NCBI RefSeq assembly: GCF_947250645.1
Contig: NZ_OX366334.1
Location: forward strand, 372,001 to 436,000
Reading direction: 5' to 3'
DNA: 64,000 nucleotides
Source: Wolbachia endosymbiont (group B) of Eucosma cana
GTDB taxonomy: Bacteria > Pseudomonadota > Alphaproteobacteria > Rickettsiales > Anaplasmataceae
Positions within the stretch are counted from its first letter, which is position 1. Every line of letters starts with the position of its first letter. The notes below the pieces were generated by a model, which saw only the letters and a program-made list of their open reading frames with translations, did not search any database and was not told the DNA's origin. Shown here one piece after another: positions 28,642 through 37,817 of this stretch. Made by a program: the position numbers and the translations under genes.

Positions 28642-29601
28642 ATGGCTTTATCTAAATTTCTCGACCCTAAAAATGATATAGCATTTCGCCGTATCTTTGG
28701 TACAGAAAAGAATAAAGACATCCTCATTCACTTCCTCAATGATATTTTGAGCTTTACTGGCAAAAATGCAATACAGGATATAGAGTTTTTAAGTACTATT
28801 CAAGATCCCGAAATTGCCGCTAAAAAGCAAAGTATTGTTGATGTGCTATGTAAAGATTCAACAGGAGTACAATGGATAATTGAGATGCAGGTTGCTAAAA
28901 CCAAAGGCTTTGAAAAACGTGCCCAATATTACGCTGCTAAAGCCTATTCAAGACAAGCAGATAAAGGTGATCAATACCATGACCTTAAGGAAATTATCTT
29001 TATTGCTATAGCAGACTGTATACTATTTCCGGATAAGTCTGAGTATAAATCAAAACACACCATTCGGGATGAAGATACTAATGAACATGATCTAAAAGAT
29101 TTTTACTTTGTATTTATTGAACTGCCTAAATTTTCCAAAACTAAAGAAGATCAGCTTTCAAATATAGTTGAGAAGTGGGTGTATTTTTTTAAGTACGCTG
29201 ATGAAACAAGTGAAGAAGAATTGGAAAGAATAACAGGAAGTGACGTAATAATCAAAAAAGCGTACGAAGAGCTAAACAGGTTTAACTGGTCAGAAAAAGA
29301 GTTTATAGCATATGAACAGGAGACCAAGCGTATTCGTGATGAACAGGCTGTCCTTGCTCAAAAACTTGATGATGCCAAAAAAGAAGGAAAGATTGAAGGA
29401 AAGATTGAAGGAAAGATTGAAGGAAAGATTGAAGGAAAGATTGAAGGAAAGATTGAAGGAAAGATTGAAGGAAAGATTGAAGGAAAGATTGAAGTTGCAA
29501 AAGCGATGTTGACTAATAATGTTGATATTAGCACTATTGTCAAGTGTACAGGTCTTTCTGTCGATGAAGTTCAAGAATTAATTCAAGTTGAGGAAAAATA
29601 A
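28642..29601 (+). CDS. Rpn-family PD-(D/E)XK nuclease / putative transposase
   Basis: A 319-residue protein. The N-terminus FLDPKNDIAFRRIFGTEKNK and LIHFLNDIL, then QSIVDVLCKDSTGVQWIIEMQ (nuclease core with Asp and E-x-Q), EKRAQYYAAKAYSRQ, and YHDLKEIIFIAI are typical of Rpn (recombination-promoting nuclease) proteins. Residues ~249-284 are nine tandem KIEG repeats predicted to form a long helix. The C-terminus GLSVDEVQELI is the common helical tail. It sits between the tail tube and chaperone genes as an insertion in the phage operon. A second intact member is at 43772. Confidence 0.85.
   Translation: MALSKFLDPKNDIAFRRIFGTEKNKDILIHFLNDILSFTGKNAIQDIEFLSTIQDPEIAAKKQSIVDVLCKDSTGVQWIIEMQVAKTKGFEKRAQYYAAKAYSRQADKGDQYHDLKEIIFIAIADCILFPDKSEYKSKHTIRDEDTNEHDLKDFYFVFIELPKFSKTKEDQLSNIVEKWVYFFKYADETSEEELERITGSDVIIKKAYEELNRFNWSEKEFIAYEQETKRIRDEQAVLAQKLDDAKKEGKIEGKIEGKIEGKIEGKIEGKIEGKIEGKIEGKIEVAKAMLTNNVDISTIVKCTGLSVDEVQELIQVEEK
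29386..29493. repeat. Nine 12-bp tandem repeats
   Basis: Nine perfect copies of GGAAAGATTGAA, encoding (KIEG)n in the Rpn-family gene. The length is a multiple of three, so copy-number change keeps the frame. A candidate VNTR marker. Confidence 0.97.
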
Positions 29602-29734
29602 ACCCTACTATCATCTTTATATTGAGAAATTTAGTATGAAGGATCGTTAATCAAACACAAAAACTATAGTAAAAAAAATTAGTTATGTAAAAGCCGATAT
29701 AGACTTTTATTTAATTAACTTTTTAAGGAGGAAC

Positions 29735-30120
29735 ATGCAAGCTATAACACTTAATAACCCAATAACAGTTGATGGAATTTCTGTTTCAGAACTTACCATT
29801 AGACGTCCAAAAGTTAGAGACTATTTGGCAATAGAACGCATTAATGGTAGTGACCTAAATAAGGAAGTGACTTTGACTGCCAACCTGACATCAGTTGCAA
29901 AAGAAGCAATTGAAGAGTTAGATATTGCTGATTATGTGAAAATTCAAGAGGTATTAAAGGATTTTTTTTCACCAATTATCCAAAAAACTTGAGATTAGAA
30001 GTACTCGTGCTTAGCTCTATCATAGGTGGTGGAGTTGAGCACATTCTTGATATGGAATTTAACGAATTTATCTTATGGGAAGAAACAGCAAAGAGGTCTA
30101 AATGTCAACGTTATCTATAA
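29735..30120 (+). CDS. Tail assembly chaperone gpE and frameshift product gpE+E'
   Basis: The 0-frame protein (29735-29992, 85 residues) reads NNPITVDGISVSELTIRRPK and ends PIIQKT, like P2-type gpE tail assembly chaperones. A -1 shift on the six A at 29982-29987 would join it to NLRLEVLVLSSIIGGGVEHI and on to a stop at 30120, the gpE+E' arrangement found in P2-like tails just before the tape measure gene. The shifted part has no start codon of its own near the junction, which supports frameshifting. Both products help fold the tape measure protein. Confidence 0.8.
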
Positions 30121-32387
30121 AAATCGGAGCAGTCTTAGATGGCAGTTTTAATACTGTAATAAAAGGAAGTAGCAGTCAACTTACTCGTCTTGGTGAGAAT
30201 ATAAGAAAGCTTGATTCATCTTTAAAATCAGTATCAAAATTTAAGCAGTTGGGTAGTGATGTTTTGACTAGCAGGGGGTCGTGGAAGGGCTTTGAAGATC
30301 AAGTAAAATCTTTAGCTAAACAAATGAAAGCAATAGAGAAACCAAGCAAAACTTTAAAAGCAGAATTTGACAAGGCCAAAACCTCCGCAATAAAAGCAAA
30401 AGAAGCATATTTGAAAAAGAGAGATGCTTTGCATTCATTTAATGAAGAAGTAAGAAAAAGTGGAAGAAATATTAAGTCATTAGTAAGCGACCAATATAAA
30501 CTTGGCTCGTCCATTGAAGCGCTGAAAGGCAAGTATGGTAAGCTTGGATCTGCAATACGTAGTCACCAAAGTTTTTTAGCAAGCAAAGCACATTTTAAGT
30601 CACAAATTATAGAGACTATTGGACTAGGTCTTTCGCTTGCAGCGCCAATTAAAGTTGCTATTGATTTTGAATCGGCCATGGCTGATGTAAAGAAAGTAGT
30701 AAGGTTTGATAGTAAAAAAAATGAAGCTAGTAAATTTGCTCAAGAGCTCAAAAAGTTATCTCGTGAAATACCTTTGTCAGCTGCAGAATTAGCACAAATA
30801 GCTGCAAGCGGTGGTCAACTTGGTATTGACAAAAATGATCTTATGAAGTTTACAACAGTAGTTGCCAAAATGACCACAGCGTTTGATATGTCGGCAGAAG
30901 AAGCTGGTAATGCTATTGCAAAAATATCCAATGTCTATGGAATTAAAGTTGATGGTATGGAAAATGTAGGTAACATAATAAACCATCTTTCAGATAATAC
31001 TGCTGCCAAAGCAAAGGAAATGGTTCTTACACTGAATAGAATTGGTGGTAATGCTAAACAGTTTGGTTTAGAAATTGATCAAGCAAGTAGCTTAGCAAGT
31101 GCATTCATAAGTTTAGGTAAACAACCTGAAAAAGCAGCAACTGCTATAAATAACTTTCTTAGTAAACTACAGACCGCAAGAGAGCAAAGTCCTGAATTTC
31201 ACGATGCATTAGATGAGATGGGAACAAGTATAGAAGAGCTCGAACAAACTATTAAAAAAAATCCTCAAGAGGCAATATTGCAATTCCTTGAAACTTTAAA
31301 AAGAATAGACGATCAAGAGCGTGCTGGTATTCTTATGAATTTGTTTGGCTCTGGGTTTCAAGATGACATTGCTCTTTTAGTAGGAAGCTTAGACATTTAC
31401 AAGAAAGCTATTGAACATTTAGCTGATAAAGAAAAATATAACGCTTCAATGCAGGACGAATTTAACAATCGGGCAAATACTACAGCTAATAAATTACAAT
31501 TACTTAAAAATGCAGTATTTGAAGCTGGCATGAATCTAGGGTCAGTAATGTTGCCTACTTTAAATTATGTAGCTGGAAGTTTGAAAGCAATAACAGAGCG
31601 TATAGCTTCTTTTGCAGAAAAATATCCAACTTTAACTACGGCAATCATGAGTACTTTAGCAGCTTTGATAAGTTTGAAAGTCTTAGTAGTGGGATTAGGC
31701 TATGGAATTACTTTATTAGGAAGTACAATTTTTGGTCTTAAAGCAACAATACTGACAACATTTTCATCTTTATCAAGTATAGTTTTTCCTGCAGTAATAA
31801 CAGGGCTAAGAGCAATAACACTAGCTGTAATGACTAACCCAATTGGACTTTTAATAGCGAGTCTTGTTTCTGGTGCAGCTTATGTTCTCACTAACTGGCA
31901 AAAAGTGAAAGACTTTTTCTCTAGCTTTTGGAAATCACTCATTGAACCTATAGGAAAAGCTTTTTCATGGATGAGAAATACAGTTAGTAGCATATTTGCT
32001 GAGAATAGCCCGATTAGAAAATTTGAAAATAATGGAAATGTTGTTAATAGGCTTTCTAAAAATAGCATTTTCAGTAACGGAAACCCATTGACAAGTAATA
32101 GTGCTATTAAACAATTTTCAGAAAATAGTAAAGGCAATTTTGAGAGTTTTAAAGTTAAAGGTGTTATAGAAGAAAAAAGAGCTATGGAACAAGAAGAAAT
32201 TGAGAAAGCATTCAAGAAAAGTAGATATGAAAATAGGGAATCTAAAGTATATAACCAAGCATTCTATCAAACGTTTAATATCAACATTAAGTCTGAAGAT
32301 GTCCGCAGCGTTGCTGATGCAGTAATAGAACGATTTAGAGAACAAGCACGTGGGGCACTTTTTGATATAGTTGAAGAGTTACATTGA
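30102..32387 (+). CDS. Phage tail tape measure protein
   Basis: A 761-residue protein that sets tail length and guides tube assembly. It has a coiled-coil N-terminus, the TP901-type region LAQIAASGGQLGIDKNDLMK ... AEEAGNAIAKISNVYGI ... GNAKQFGLEIDQASSLASAF, then hydrophobic segments at ~510-600 (LTTAIMSTLAALISLKVL; VMTNPIGLLIASLVSGAAYV). It begins 18 bp before the end of gpE+E' and ends over the gpU start, as in a tightly coupled tail operon. The gene is intact. Confidence 0.92.
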   Translation: MSTLSIKIGAVLDGSFNTVIKGSSSQLTRLGENIRKLDSSLKSVSKFKQLGSDVLTSRGSWKGFEDQVKSLAKQMKAIEKPSKTLKAEFDKAKTSAIKAKEAYLKKRDALHSFNEEVRKSGRNIKSLVSDQYKLGSSIEALKGKYGKLGSAIRSHQSFLASKAHFKSQIIETIGLGLSLAAPIKVAIDFESAMADVKKVVRFDSKKNEASKFAQELKKLSREIPLSAAELAQIAASGGQLGIDKNDLMKFTTVVAKMTTAFDMSAEEAGNAIAKISNVYGIKVDGMENVGNIINHLSDNTAAKAKEMVLTLNRIGGNAKQFGLEIDQASSLASAFISLGKQPEKAATAINNFLSKLQTAREQSPEFHDALDEMGTSIEELEQTIKKNPQEAILQFLETLKRIDDQERAGILMNLFGSGFQDDIALLVGSLDIYKKAIEHLADKEKYNASMQDEFNNRANTTANKLQLLKNAVFEAGMNLGSVMLPTLNYVAGSLKAITERIASFAEKYPTLTTAIMSTLAALISLKVLVVGLGYGITLLGSTIFGLKATILTTFSSLSSIVFPAVITGLRAITLAVMTNPIGLLIASLVSGAAYVLTNWQKVKDFFSSFWKSLIEPIGKAFSWMRNTVSSIFAENSPIRKFENNGNVVNRLSKNSIFSNGNPLTSNSAIKQFSENSKGNFESFKVKGVIEEKRAMEQEEIEKAFKKSRYENRESKVYNQAFYQTFNINIKSEDVRSVADAVIERFREQARGALFDIVEELH

Positions 32388-32734
32388 TGTTGCTTGGAAA
32401 ATGTAAGCTTGAACCAATAAGCCTAAGATACAGTAAAGAAAAAAGGTGGTATACAATTGAATGTATTGAAAAAACGTCGCTACAAAACATTGGCTCAGGA
32501 ATTGAATGTATTGATCTGACAGGAGTGATTTATCCACATTATCAGAGTAATGGCTTAGAACAGCTAAAAAATATACGTAACACTCAAGAACCACACGTTC
32601 TAGTTGATAATTCAGGAAATATACTTGGGAATTTTGTCATTATTAATGTAGAAGAAAAACAGATATTATTTTTTCCTGATGGAAAACCGAGAAAAGTTGA
32701 GTTTATTTTGAAGTTAAAAAGTTACAGTAAGTGA
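32387..32734 (+). CDS. Phage tail protein gpU
   Basis: A 115-residue tail protein that caps or completes the contractile tail. The ATG at 32387 overlaps the tape measure stop by one base. GLEQLKNIRNTQEPHVLVDN and GNFVIINVEEKQILFFPDG are typical of P2 gpU, and gene order (tape measure, U, X, D) supports it. Confidence 0.88.
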   Translation: MLLGKCKLEPISLRYSKEKRWYTIECIEKTSLQNIGSGIECIDLTGVIYPHYQSNGLEQLKNIRNTQEPHVLVDNSGNILGNFVIINVEEKQILFFPDGKPRKVEFILKLKSYSK

Positions 32735-32940
32735 TTTATTATTACACGAAAGAAAACGAAATGTTGGATTACATTTGCTGGAAACATTATGGATACAGTA
32801 GTGGAGCAGTGGAGGAAGTATTGCTTAAAAATCCAGGACTTGTAGAACATGGAAGTTTTTTGCCCGCTGGATTAAAAATTAAGCTTCCTAAAATTCAGAG
32901 AATATTGAAAGAATCTGTTATAAATATTTTAGATGAATGA
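32731..32940 (+). CDS. Phage tail protein gpX (LysM-like)
   Basis: A 69-residue protein with a GTG start overlapping the gpU stop. IYYYTKENEMLDYICWKHYG, VLLKNPGLVEHGSFLPAGLK and IKLP match gpX, a small LysM-like protein that may anchor the tail tip. It overlaps gpD by 4 bp. Confidence 0.88.
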   Translation: MIYYYTKENEMLDYICWKHYGYSSGAVEEVLLKNPGLVEHGSFLPAGLKIKLPKIQRILKESVINILDE

Positions 32941-33902
32941 CACCAGATTTTGATATAGTAGCAAAAAATAACCCAGTAACAGAGGTTTTAAAAAAGAGTT
33001 TAATATCACTACGTGTAACTGATGGATCCGGTACTACAAGTGACGAAGCTGAGATATGCATTAATTATAGCTCTAGCGCTTTAGAACTTAAGGGTAATTT
33101 ACAGGTTTTTCTAGGATATAAAGAAACAGGTTTATTACCTATGGGGGTATATAAGGCAAATCAAATTACAATACAAAGTCCACCACAAACTTTAAGAATA
33201 AAATGTGACGCTGCAAGTTTAAGAGGATCATTAAAGGAAAGAAAATCAAAGGAATGGAAAGACATTACCTTGGGAGATTTGATTAAAGAAATAGCACAAG
33301 AACATGGGTATGAAGGTAAAGTCGCTGAAAGATTTGAAAATATATTTATACCACATACCATTCAAGCAGATGAAAGCGACATGAGTTTTTTGGAAGGATT
33401 AGGCAAAAAATATGATGCACTAGTAAAACCAGCAGGAGGATATATAATTTTTATTCCGAAGGGAGAAGCAAGATCAGCGACTGGAAAGATGTTAGGTACA
33501 ACAGTACTTACACCTAAAGATATTATAAATTGGGAGGTAAATTTTAATGTGCGTAACAAATATAGATCTTTTATTGCAAAATGGCACAGTTATGAAAAGG
33601 GAGAAACTATAGAAGAGAAAGTGGGAAATGAGGGTCCAAGTTATACCCTGCAAACGCTTTACTCTACCGCAGAATCAGCAATTAGTGCAGCAGCAGCTAA
33701 GTTAAAACAACTAAAACGTAGTACATCAAATTTAAATGTAACTGTTCCTGGTAATCCAGAATTATTTGCAGAAGCTAAGATCAGCCTTTCAGGATTTTGT
33801 CAGGAAATTGAAGGTGAATGGGTAATTAGCAAGGCAGAACATATTCTGAATAACAGAGGATATCAAACTATAGTAGAAGCAACAGTGAGCAAAGCTGTTT
33901 AA
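32937..33902 (+). CDS. Phage late control/baseplate hub protein gpD
   Basis: A 321-residue protein like P2 gpD, the baseplate hub and spike support. It has VFLGYKETGLLPMGVYKANQ, LGDLIKEIAQEHGYEGKVAE, the QADESDMSFLEGLGKKYDA segment characteristic of the hub fold, and an intact C-terminus. It is the last gene of the overlapping U-X-D group. Confidence 0.9.
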   Translation: MTPDFDIVAKNNPVTEVLKKSLISLRVTDGSGTTSDEAEICINYSSSALELKGNLQVFLGYKETGLLPMGVYKANQITIQSPPQTLRIKCDAASLRGSLKERKSKEWKDITLGDLIKEIAQEHGYEGKVAERFENIFIPHTIQADESDMSFLEGLGKKYDALVKPAGGYIIFIPKGEARSATGKMLGTTVLTPKDIINWEVNFNVRNKYRSFIAKWHSYEKGETIEEKVGNEGPSYTLQTLYSTAESAISAAAAKLKQLKRSTSNLNVTVPGNPELFAEAKISLSGFCQEIEGEWVISKAEHILNNRGYQTIVEATVSKAV

Positions 33903-33939
33903 GTGAAACTTAAGCAAATGGTTATTTAATTCTAAAAAA

Positions 33940-34476
33940 ATGTTAGACATGAACAAAATAAGTAAGAACATTAAGATAAATTTTCTATGGCTGATGATAA
34001 CAGTTATATGTGTTGTCGTTACATGTTGTTATACAAAGAGTAAAGCTGTGAGTAATTATAAAACAGTACTACAAATTGCTTCTGAAAATTGTAACTTAGA
34101 GGTTGTAAAATTTTTGGTAGAAAATCTATTAGATGTTAATGTGCAGGTTCCTAAATTAACAGCATTACATTATGCTTCAGAGGCAGGTTGTTTAGAAGTC
34201 GTGAAGTTTCTAGTACAAAAAGGAGCTGATGTAAGTGCTTCTGACGGATACGAGCGATGGACACCGCTGCATTATGCTGCAGATCAAGGACGTTTGGAAA
34301 TTGTTAAATTTTTATTAGACAAAGGAGCAGATCCTAGTGCTGTAGCTAAAGATGGAAGAACACCTAGAAGCATGGCTGTAATATCAGAAGAACGTAATAA
34401 AGATAAAAACAAGCAATACAGAGAAGTAATAAAACTACTTTCCAATGCAGAAGGCTCGCTAAAAAATAGCAAATAA
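33940..34476 (+). CDS. Membrane-anchored ankyrin-repeat protein
   Basis: 178 residues: a transmembrane segment at ~13-30 (NFLWLMITVICVVVTCC), then about three ankyrin repeats at ~45-150 (LQIASENCNLEVVKFLVENL; TALHYASEAGCLEVVKFLVQ; TPLHYAADQGRLEIVKFLLD). Ankyrin repeats bind proteins; in WO phages such genes sit among tail genes and may act on the host. The first methionine could be 33940 or 33949; neither has a strong ribosome site. Confidence 0.85.
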   Translation: MLDMNKISKNIKINFLWLMITVICVVVTCCYTKSKAVSNYKTVLQIASENCNLEVVKFLVENLLDVNVQVPKLTALHYASEAGCLEVVKFLVQKGADVSASDGYERWTPLHYAADQGRLEIVKFLLDKGADPSAVAKDGRTPRSMAVISEERNKDKNKQYREVIKLLSNAEGSLKNSK

Positions 34477-34617
34477 GATCAAAGATATATTGGAGTCATA
34501 AGGATCTGCAGAAGAGCAATACGAATTCAAATAGTGACTACCACAGCAAAATATAGAAACTGAACATATTTCTTCTTTTATCAGTAATTTGCAATTATTT
34601 TATAACCAGTAAAAAAT

Positions 34618-34842
34618 ATGCTAAAAAAAATCCCAATTACAGTAATTATTACCATATTAATACAAACAGTAGCATTTATATGGTGGTTATCCAAGCTAGA
34701 CTCAAGGGTACAATTTCACGATAAACTTATTGAATATGGTTTAATGGAAAAAGTGTTAGTACTTGAGGAAAGGGTAAAAAATCTTTCTGAGGAATTGGAT
34801 GAGTTTAAATTACACGTTCTAAGCGGAAAAATTAAATCTTAA
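34618..34842 (+). CDS. Small membrane protein with coiled coil
   Basis: 74 residues: one N-terminal transmembrane helix (PITVIITILIQTVAFIWWL) followed by a coiled coil (LVLEERVKNLSEELDEFKLH). It lies between the ankyrin gene and the patatin gene. The topology resembles small phage lysis or spanin-like accessories, but no family is recognised. Confidence 0.6.
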   Translation: MLKKIPITVIITILIQTVAFIWWLSKLDSRVQFHDKLIEYGLMEKVLVLEERVKNLSEELDEFKLHVLSGKIKS

Positions 34843-34862
34843 TACCTTTACCCAAATTCACA

Positions 34863-35777
34863 ATGATTAAATATATTTTATCCGTTGATGGAGGTGGCAT
34901 TAGAGGCATCATACCAGCCATTATTCTAGCAGAAATAGAGCAAAGGACAAGAAAACCGATAGCTGAAATCTTTGATCTTATGGCAGGGACCTCAACCGGT
35001 GGAATTGTTGTAGCTGGATTATGTAAAAAAGATAAACCTCAATATTCTGCTAATGATTTAGTCGAGTTCTATCGGGAATATGGACCATATATTTTCAAGT
35101 CTTCATTTTTTAGGCGATCAATATTATCTTGGTTTAACTGTGCACAATACCCATATAAAAATATTGAATTTGTATTGGACAAATATTTTGGTGATGATAC
35201 TCTACAAAACACTTTAAATAATGTACTGCTTACCAGTTACGACATTCAGAATAATTGCCCATTTTTCTTCAAAAGCTGGAAAGAAGGTAATATTAAGCTG
35301 AAAGATGCACTCAGAGCTGCAACGGCTGCACCTACTTACTTTGCACCTAAATATTTAAAAGTCAACCAAAAGGAAATGGTATTAGTGGATGGAGGGGTGT
35401 TTGCCAATAATCCAGCGGCTTGTGCATATGCAAGTGGTAAGAGATTATTTCCAAATGATGATATTCTACTGTTATCGGTAGGTACTGGCAGAACAGATAG
35501 AAGCATAGCCAATTCAAAGAGATTGGGAAAAATAGGCTGGATAAAGCCACTACTACATGTGATGTTTGCCTCAAGTTTAGATGCAGTAAATTACCAACTT
35601 GATCAAGTTATAGCTGATAAATATATACGCGTACAATCGCAACTAAAAATAGCATCACCTGACATGGATAATATTACATCAAAAAATATCAAATCTCTTC
35701 AGCAAGAGGCAAATGCAATGATAGAGGACAATCAGAAAGTGATAGAAAAATTCTGTATAGAAATATTAAATATATAA
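34863..35777 (+). CDS. Patatin-like phospholipase
   Basis: A 304-residue lipid acyl hydrolase. The oxyanion loop DGGGIRG (residues 9-15), the nucleophile elbow GTSTG (Ser44) and the catalytic DGG motif (Asp176, VDGGVFANNP) are all present, so it should be active. Patatins cleave membrane phospholipids; bacterial ones can act on host membranes. It is a regular cargo gene next to WO tail genes, possibly for lysis or host interaction. Confidence 0.92.
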   Translation: MIKYILSVDGGGIRGIIPAIILAEIEQRTRKPIAEIFDLMAGTSTGGIVVAGLCKKDKPQYSANDLVEFYREYGPYIFKSSFFRRSILSWFNCAQYPYKNIEFVLDKYFGDDTLQNTLNNVLLTSYDIQNNCPFFFKSWKEGNIKLKDALRAATAAPTYFAPKYLKVNQKEMVLVDGGVFANNPAACAYASGKRLFPNDDILLLSVGTGRTDRSIANSKRLGKIGWIKPLLHVMFASSLDAVNYQLDQVIADKYIRVQSQLKIASPDMDNITSKNIKSLQQEANAMIEDNQKVIEKFCIEILNI

Positions 35778-35816
35778 CTATCTTTACTTACATCTTAATA
35801 TATTGTTTAACACAAT

Positions 35817-36800
35817 TCAATTTTCACACTCATCAGCAGTTAGGCCACTTGCTCGCAAAATAATATCAATAGCAACACCTTCCTTAACTAGATCTTTTGC
35901 AATTTTGATTTTCTCTGCTTTTTTAACCTTTTCTTTACCAGTTTGCATTCCTTCAGATAAAGATCTAGCTACCGTATCCAGTAATTCTTGATCCTCAATT
36001 TTTTCGCATTTACCTACAAATCTCAAAACTGGCTCATTTTCATGTTCTGTTAGTCCAAGAGCTTTAATGTTAACTGATAATGTCTTTGCTATCTTATATA
36101 ATATTTCAATTGGAATGTCTGTATATCCTCGTTCATAGTCATGTATTTCTTTAGGTGTTGAACCGATTTTATTTGCCAAGTCCTCCTGAGTGTATTCCCG
36201 TATTAATCTCTCCTCTTTTATCCTTTTCCCTACTTTGTAGAGTATAGAATCAGTACAAATTTCTTTCTCTATATCATCATATTCATAAGTAGATAAGCGA
36301 GTCACTTGGGAAATAATATCAACTGAAACTCCTTCTTGCACTAGATTCTTTGCTACTTCTATTTTCGCTTCTTCTTGATTAATTTTTTCGCTAATATGAA
36401 CAAACCTGACTAATGAAGGTACTATTTTGCCTAACTTTTGATTCTCGTATATTTTTGTTAGATAGAGTATTTCCTCATCTTCATCTTTATATTCTCTTAG
36501 TACTGTTGGTCCTGGAAGTAGATCTATAACATTAACTGACAATGCTCCTGCTATTATATACGATTCTTTGATTGTAATAGCCTTGCACCCTAGTTCAAAG
36601 TTATGTATTTCCTTATGTGTTAAACCAATTTTGCTTGCTAATTTTGCCTGAGTATACCCTTGTACTATCCTACAACCTTCTATTTTTTTCCCCAGCTCGT
36701 AGCTTGCTGAGCCAATATGCTCTGAATTATCATAGATAAATCCTCTAAAAGCTGTTTTTCCTACAGAAGCAAACATATATTCTATCACAAAAAAATCCAC
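35817..36800 (-). CDS. XRE-type regulator with two HTH domains
   Basis: A 327-residue protein with two Cro/C1-type helix-turn-helix domains: residues ~35-95 (EGCRIVQGYTQAKLASKIGL) and ~205-265 (EERLIREYTQEDLANKIGST). Each is followed by a short helical tail (KIEVAKNLVQEGVSVDII; KIKIAKDLVKEGVAIDII) that resembles the C-terminal motif of Rpn-type proteins. Likely a WO repressor-like regulator. The exact start is unclear. It lies in tandem with the similar gene at 36823. Confidence 0.85.
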   Translation of the reverse strand: MDFFVIEYMFASVGKTAFRGFIYDNSEHIGSASYELGKKIEGCRIVQGYTQAKLASKIGLTHKEIHNFELGCKAITIKESYIIAGALSVNVIDLLPGPTVLREYKDEDEEILYLTKIYENQKLGKIVPSLVRFVHISEKINQEEAKIEVAKNLVQEGVSVDIISQVTRLSTYEYDDIEKEICTDSILYKVGKRIKEERLIREYTQEDLANKIGSTPKEIHDYERGYTDIPIEILYKIAKTLSVNIKALGLTEHENEPVLRFVGKCEKIEDQELLDTVARSLSEGMQTGKEKVKKAEKIKIAKDLVKEGVAIDIILRASGLTADECEN

Positions 36801-36822
36801 TATTGGCTAAGTTTTTATGAAA

Positions 36823-37743
36823 TCACAAAAATTTCTCAATCATATAATTTGATAAGCCTGTCGTTTGCAAGATAATATCAACAGAAATTCCTTCTTTCAC
36901 TAAATTCCTTGCAACTTCAATCTTCTTTTCCTCTCTGACCTTTTCTCTACAAACATGTATACCTTTAAATAAAGACTTGATTAGCATATCGCGTAATTCT
37001 CGACTCTCAATCTTTTTGTATTCTTCTATCAAGTTTGATAGCTTTTCTTCCGCTTCACTATCCTCATCTGATTCGGGAAGTAGATCTATGATACTGATTG
37101 ATAATACCTTTGCTATTTCATCTAACATTTCAAGTGAGACAGCAGCTCTCCCTTGTTCATACTCGTATATTCCTTGATTTGTTATGCCAACTTTATTCGC
37201 TAAATCTTTTTGTGTATATCCTCGTATCAATCTCCACTCTTTTATCCTTTGCCCTACTTTGTATGGAATGGGAATTTTGTTCTCCTCATACTCACCAATA
37301 GATAAGTTAGTTGTTCGAGAGATAACATGAGCAGAAACTCCTACTTTCATCAAACCCCTTGCTACTTCTATTTTTACCGCTTTTCTGCTTCTTTCCTCAC
37401 TCAAACGAATAAATTTGGTTAATAAATAAAATACCTCGCTTAATTCTTTATCCTTATGCCCCTTTACTAAATTTAATATTTCTTCATCTTCAAAATATCT
37501 TTTTTTATTTGGTAGTGTCTCTCCACAAACTAGACCTTTAACATTTACTGATAATGCTTCTGCTATGGCATATAACTTCTTAATTGGAATTTTACGGTTC
37601 CCTTTCTCATATTGCAGTATTACCCAATACTTTACACCAATTTTCTCAGCTAAATCCTTCTGAGTATAACCTCGCTCTAACCTCCAATTTTTTACTTTTT
37701 GCCCTACCTCACAGTCTAGACTTTTTTCCATACAAAGAACCAT
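36823..37743 (-). CDS. XRE-type regulator with two HTH domains
   Basis: 306 residues with the same layout as its neighbours: HTH 1 (NWRLERGYTQKDLAEKIGVK), linker, helical tail motif (KIEVARGLMKVGVSAHVI), HTH 2 (EWRLIRGYTQKDLANKVGIT) and a second tail (KIEVARNLVKEGISVDII). It is closest to the gene at 40021. The start could be the ATG at 37731. Probably a phage gene regulator; its target is not known. Confidence 0.87.
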   Translation of the reverse strand: MVLCMEKSLDCEVGQKVKNWRLERGYTQKDLAEKIGVKYWVILQYEKGNRKIPIKKLYAIAEALSVNVKGLVCGETLPNKKRYFEDEEILNLVKGHKDKELSEVFYLLTKFIRLSEERSRKAVKIEVARGLMKVGVSAHVISRTTNLSIGEYEENKIPIPYKVGQRIKEWRLIRGYTQKDLANKVGITNQGIYEYEQGRAAVSLEMLDEIAKVLSISIIDLLPESDEDSEAEEKLSNLIEEYKKIESRELRDMLIKSLFKGIHVCREKVREEKKIEVARNLVKEGISVDIILQTTGLSNYMIEKFL

Positions 37744-37817
37744 ACATATAATATTTTCTACTATAGCTCAAAGGCTCCAGATATAATGGTAGACTCTGGA
37801 ACCTTAAAATAAATGAA

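Noticed and set aside
29290..29574. Several minus-strand repeat frames (FNLS, FLQS, SIFP repeats)
   Set aside because: Artefacts of the 12-bp tandem repeat read in other frames.
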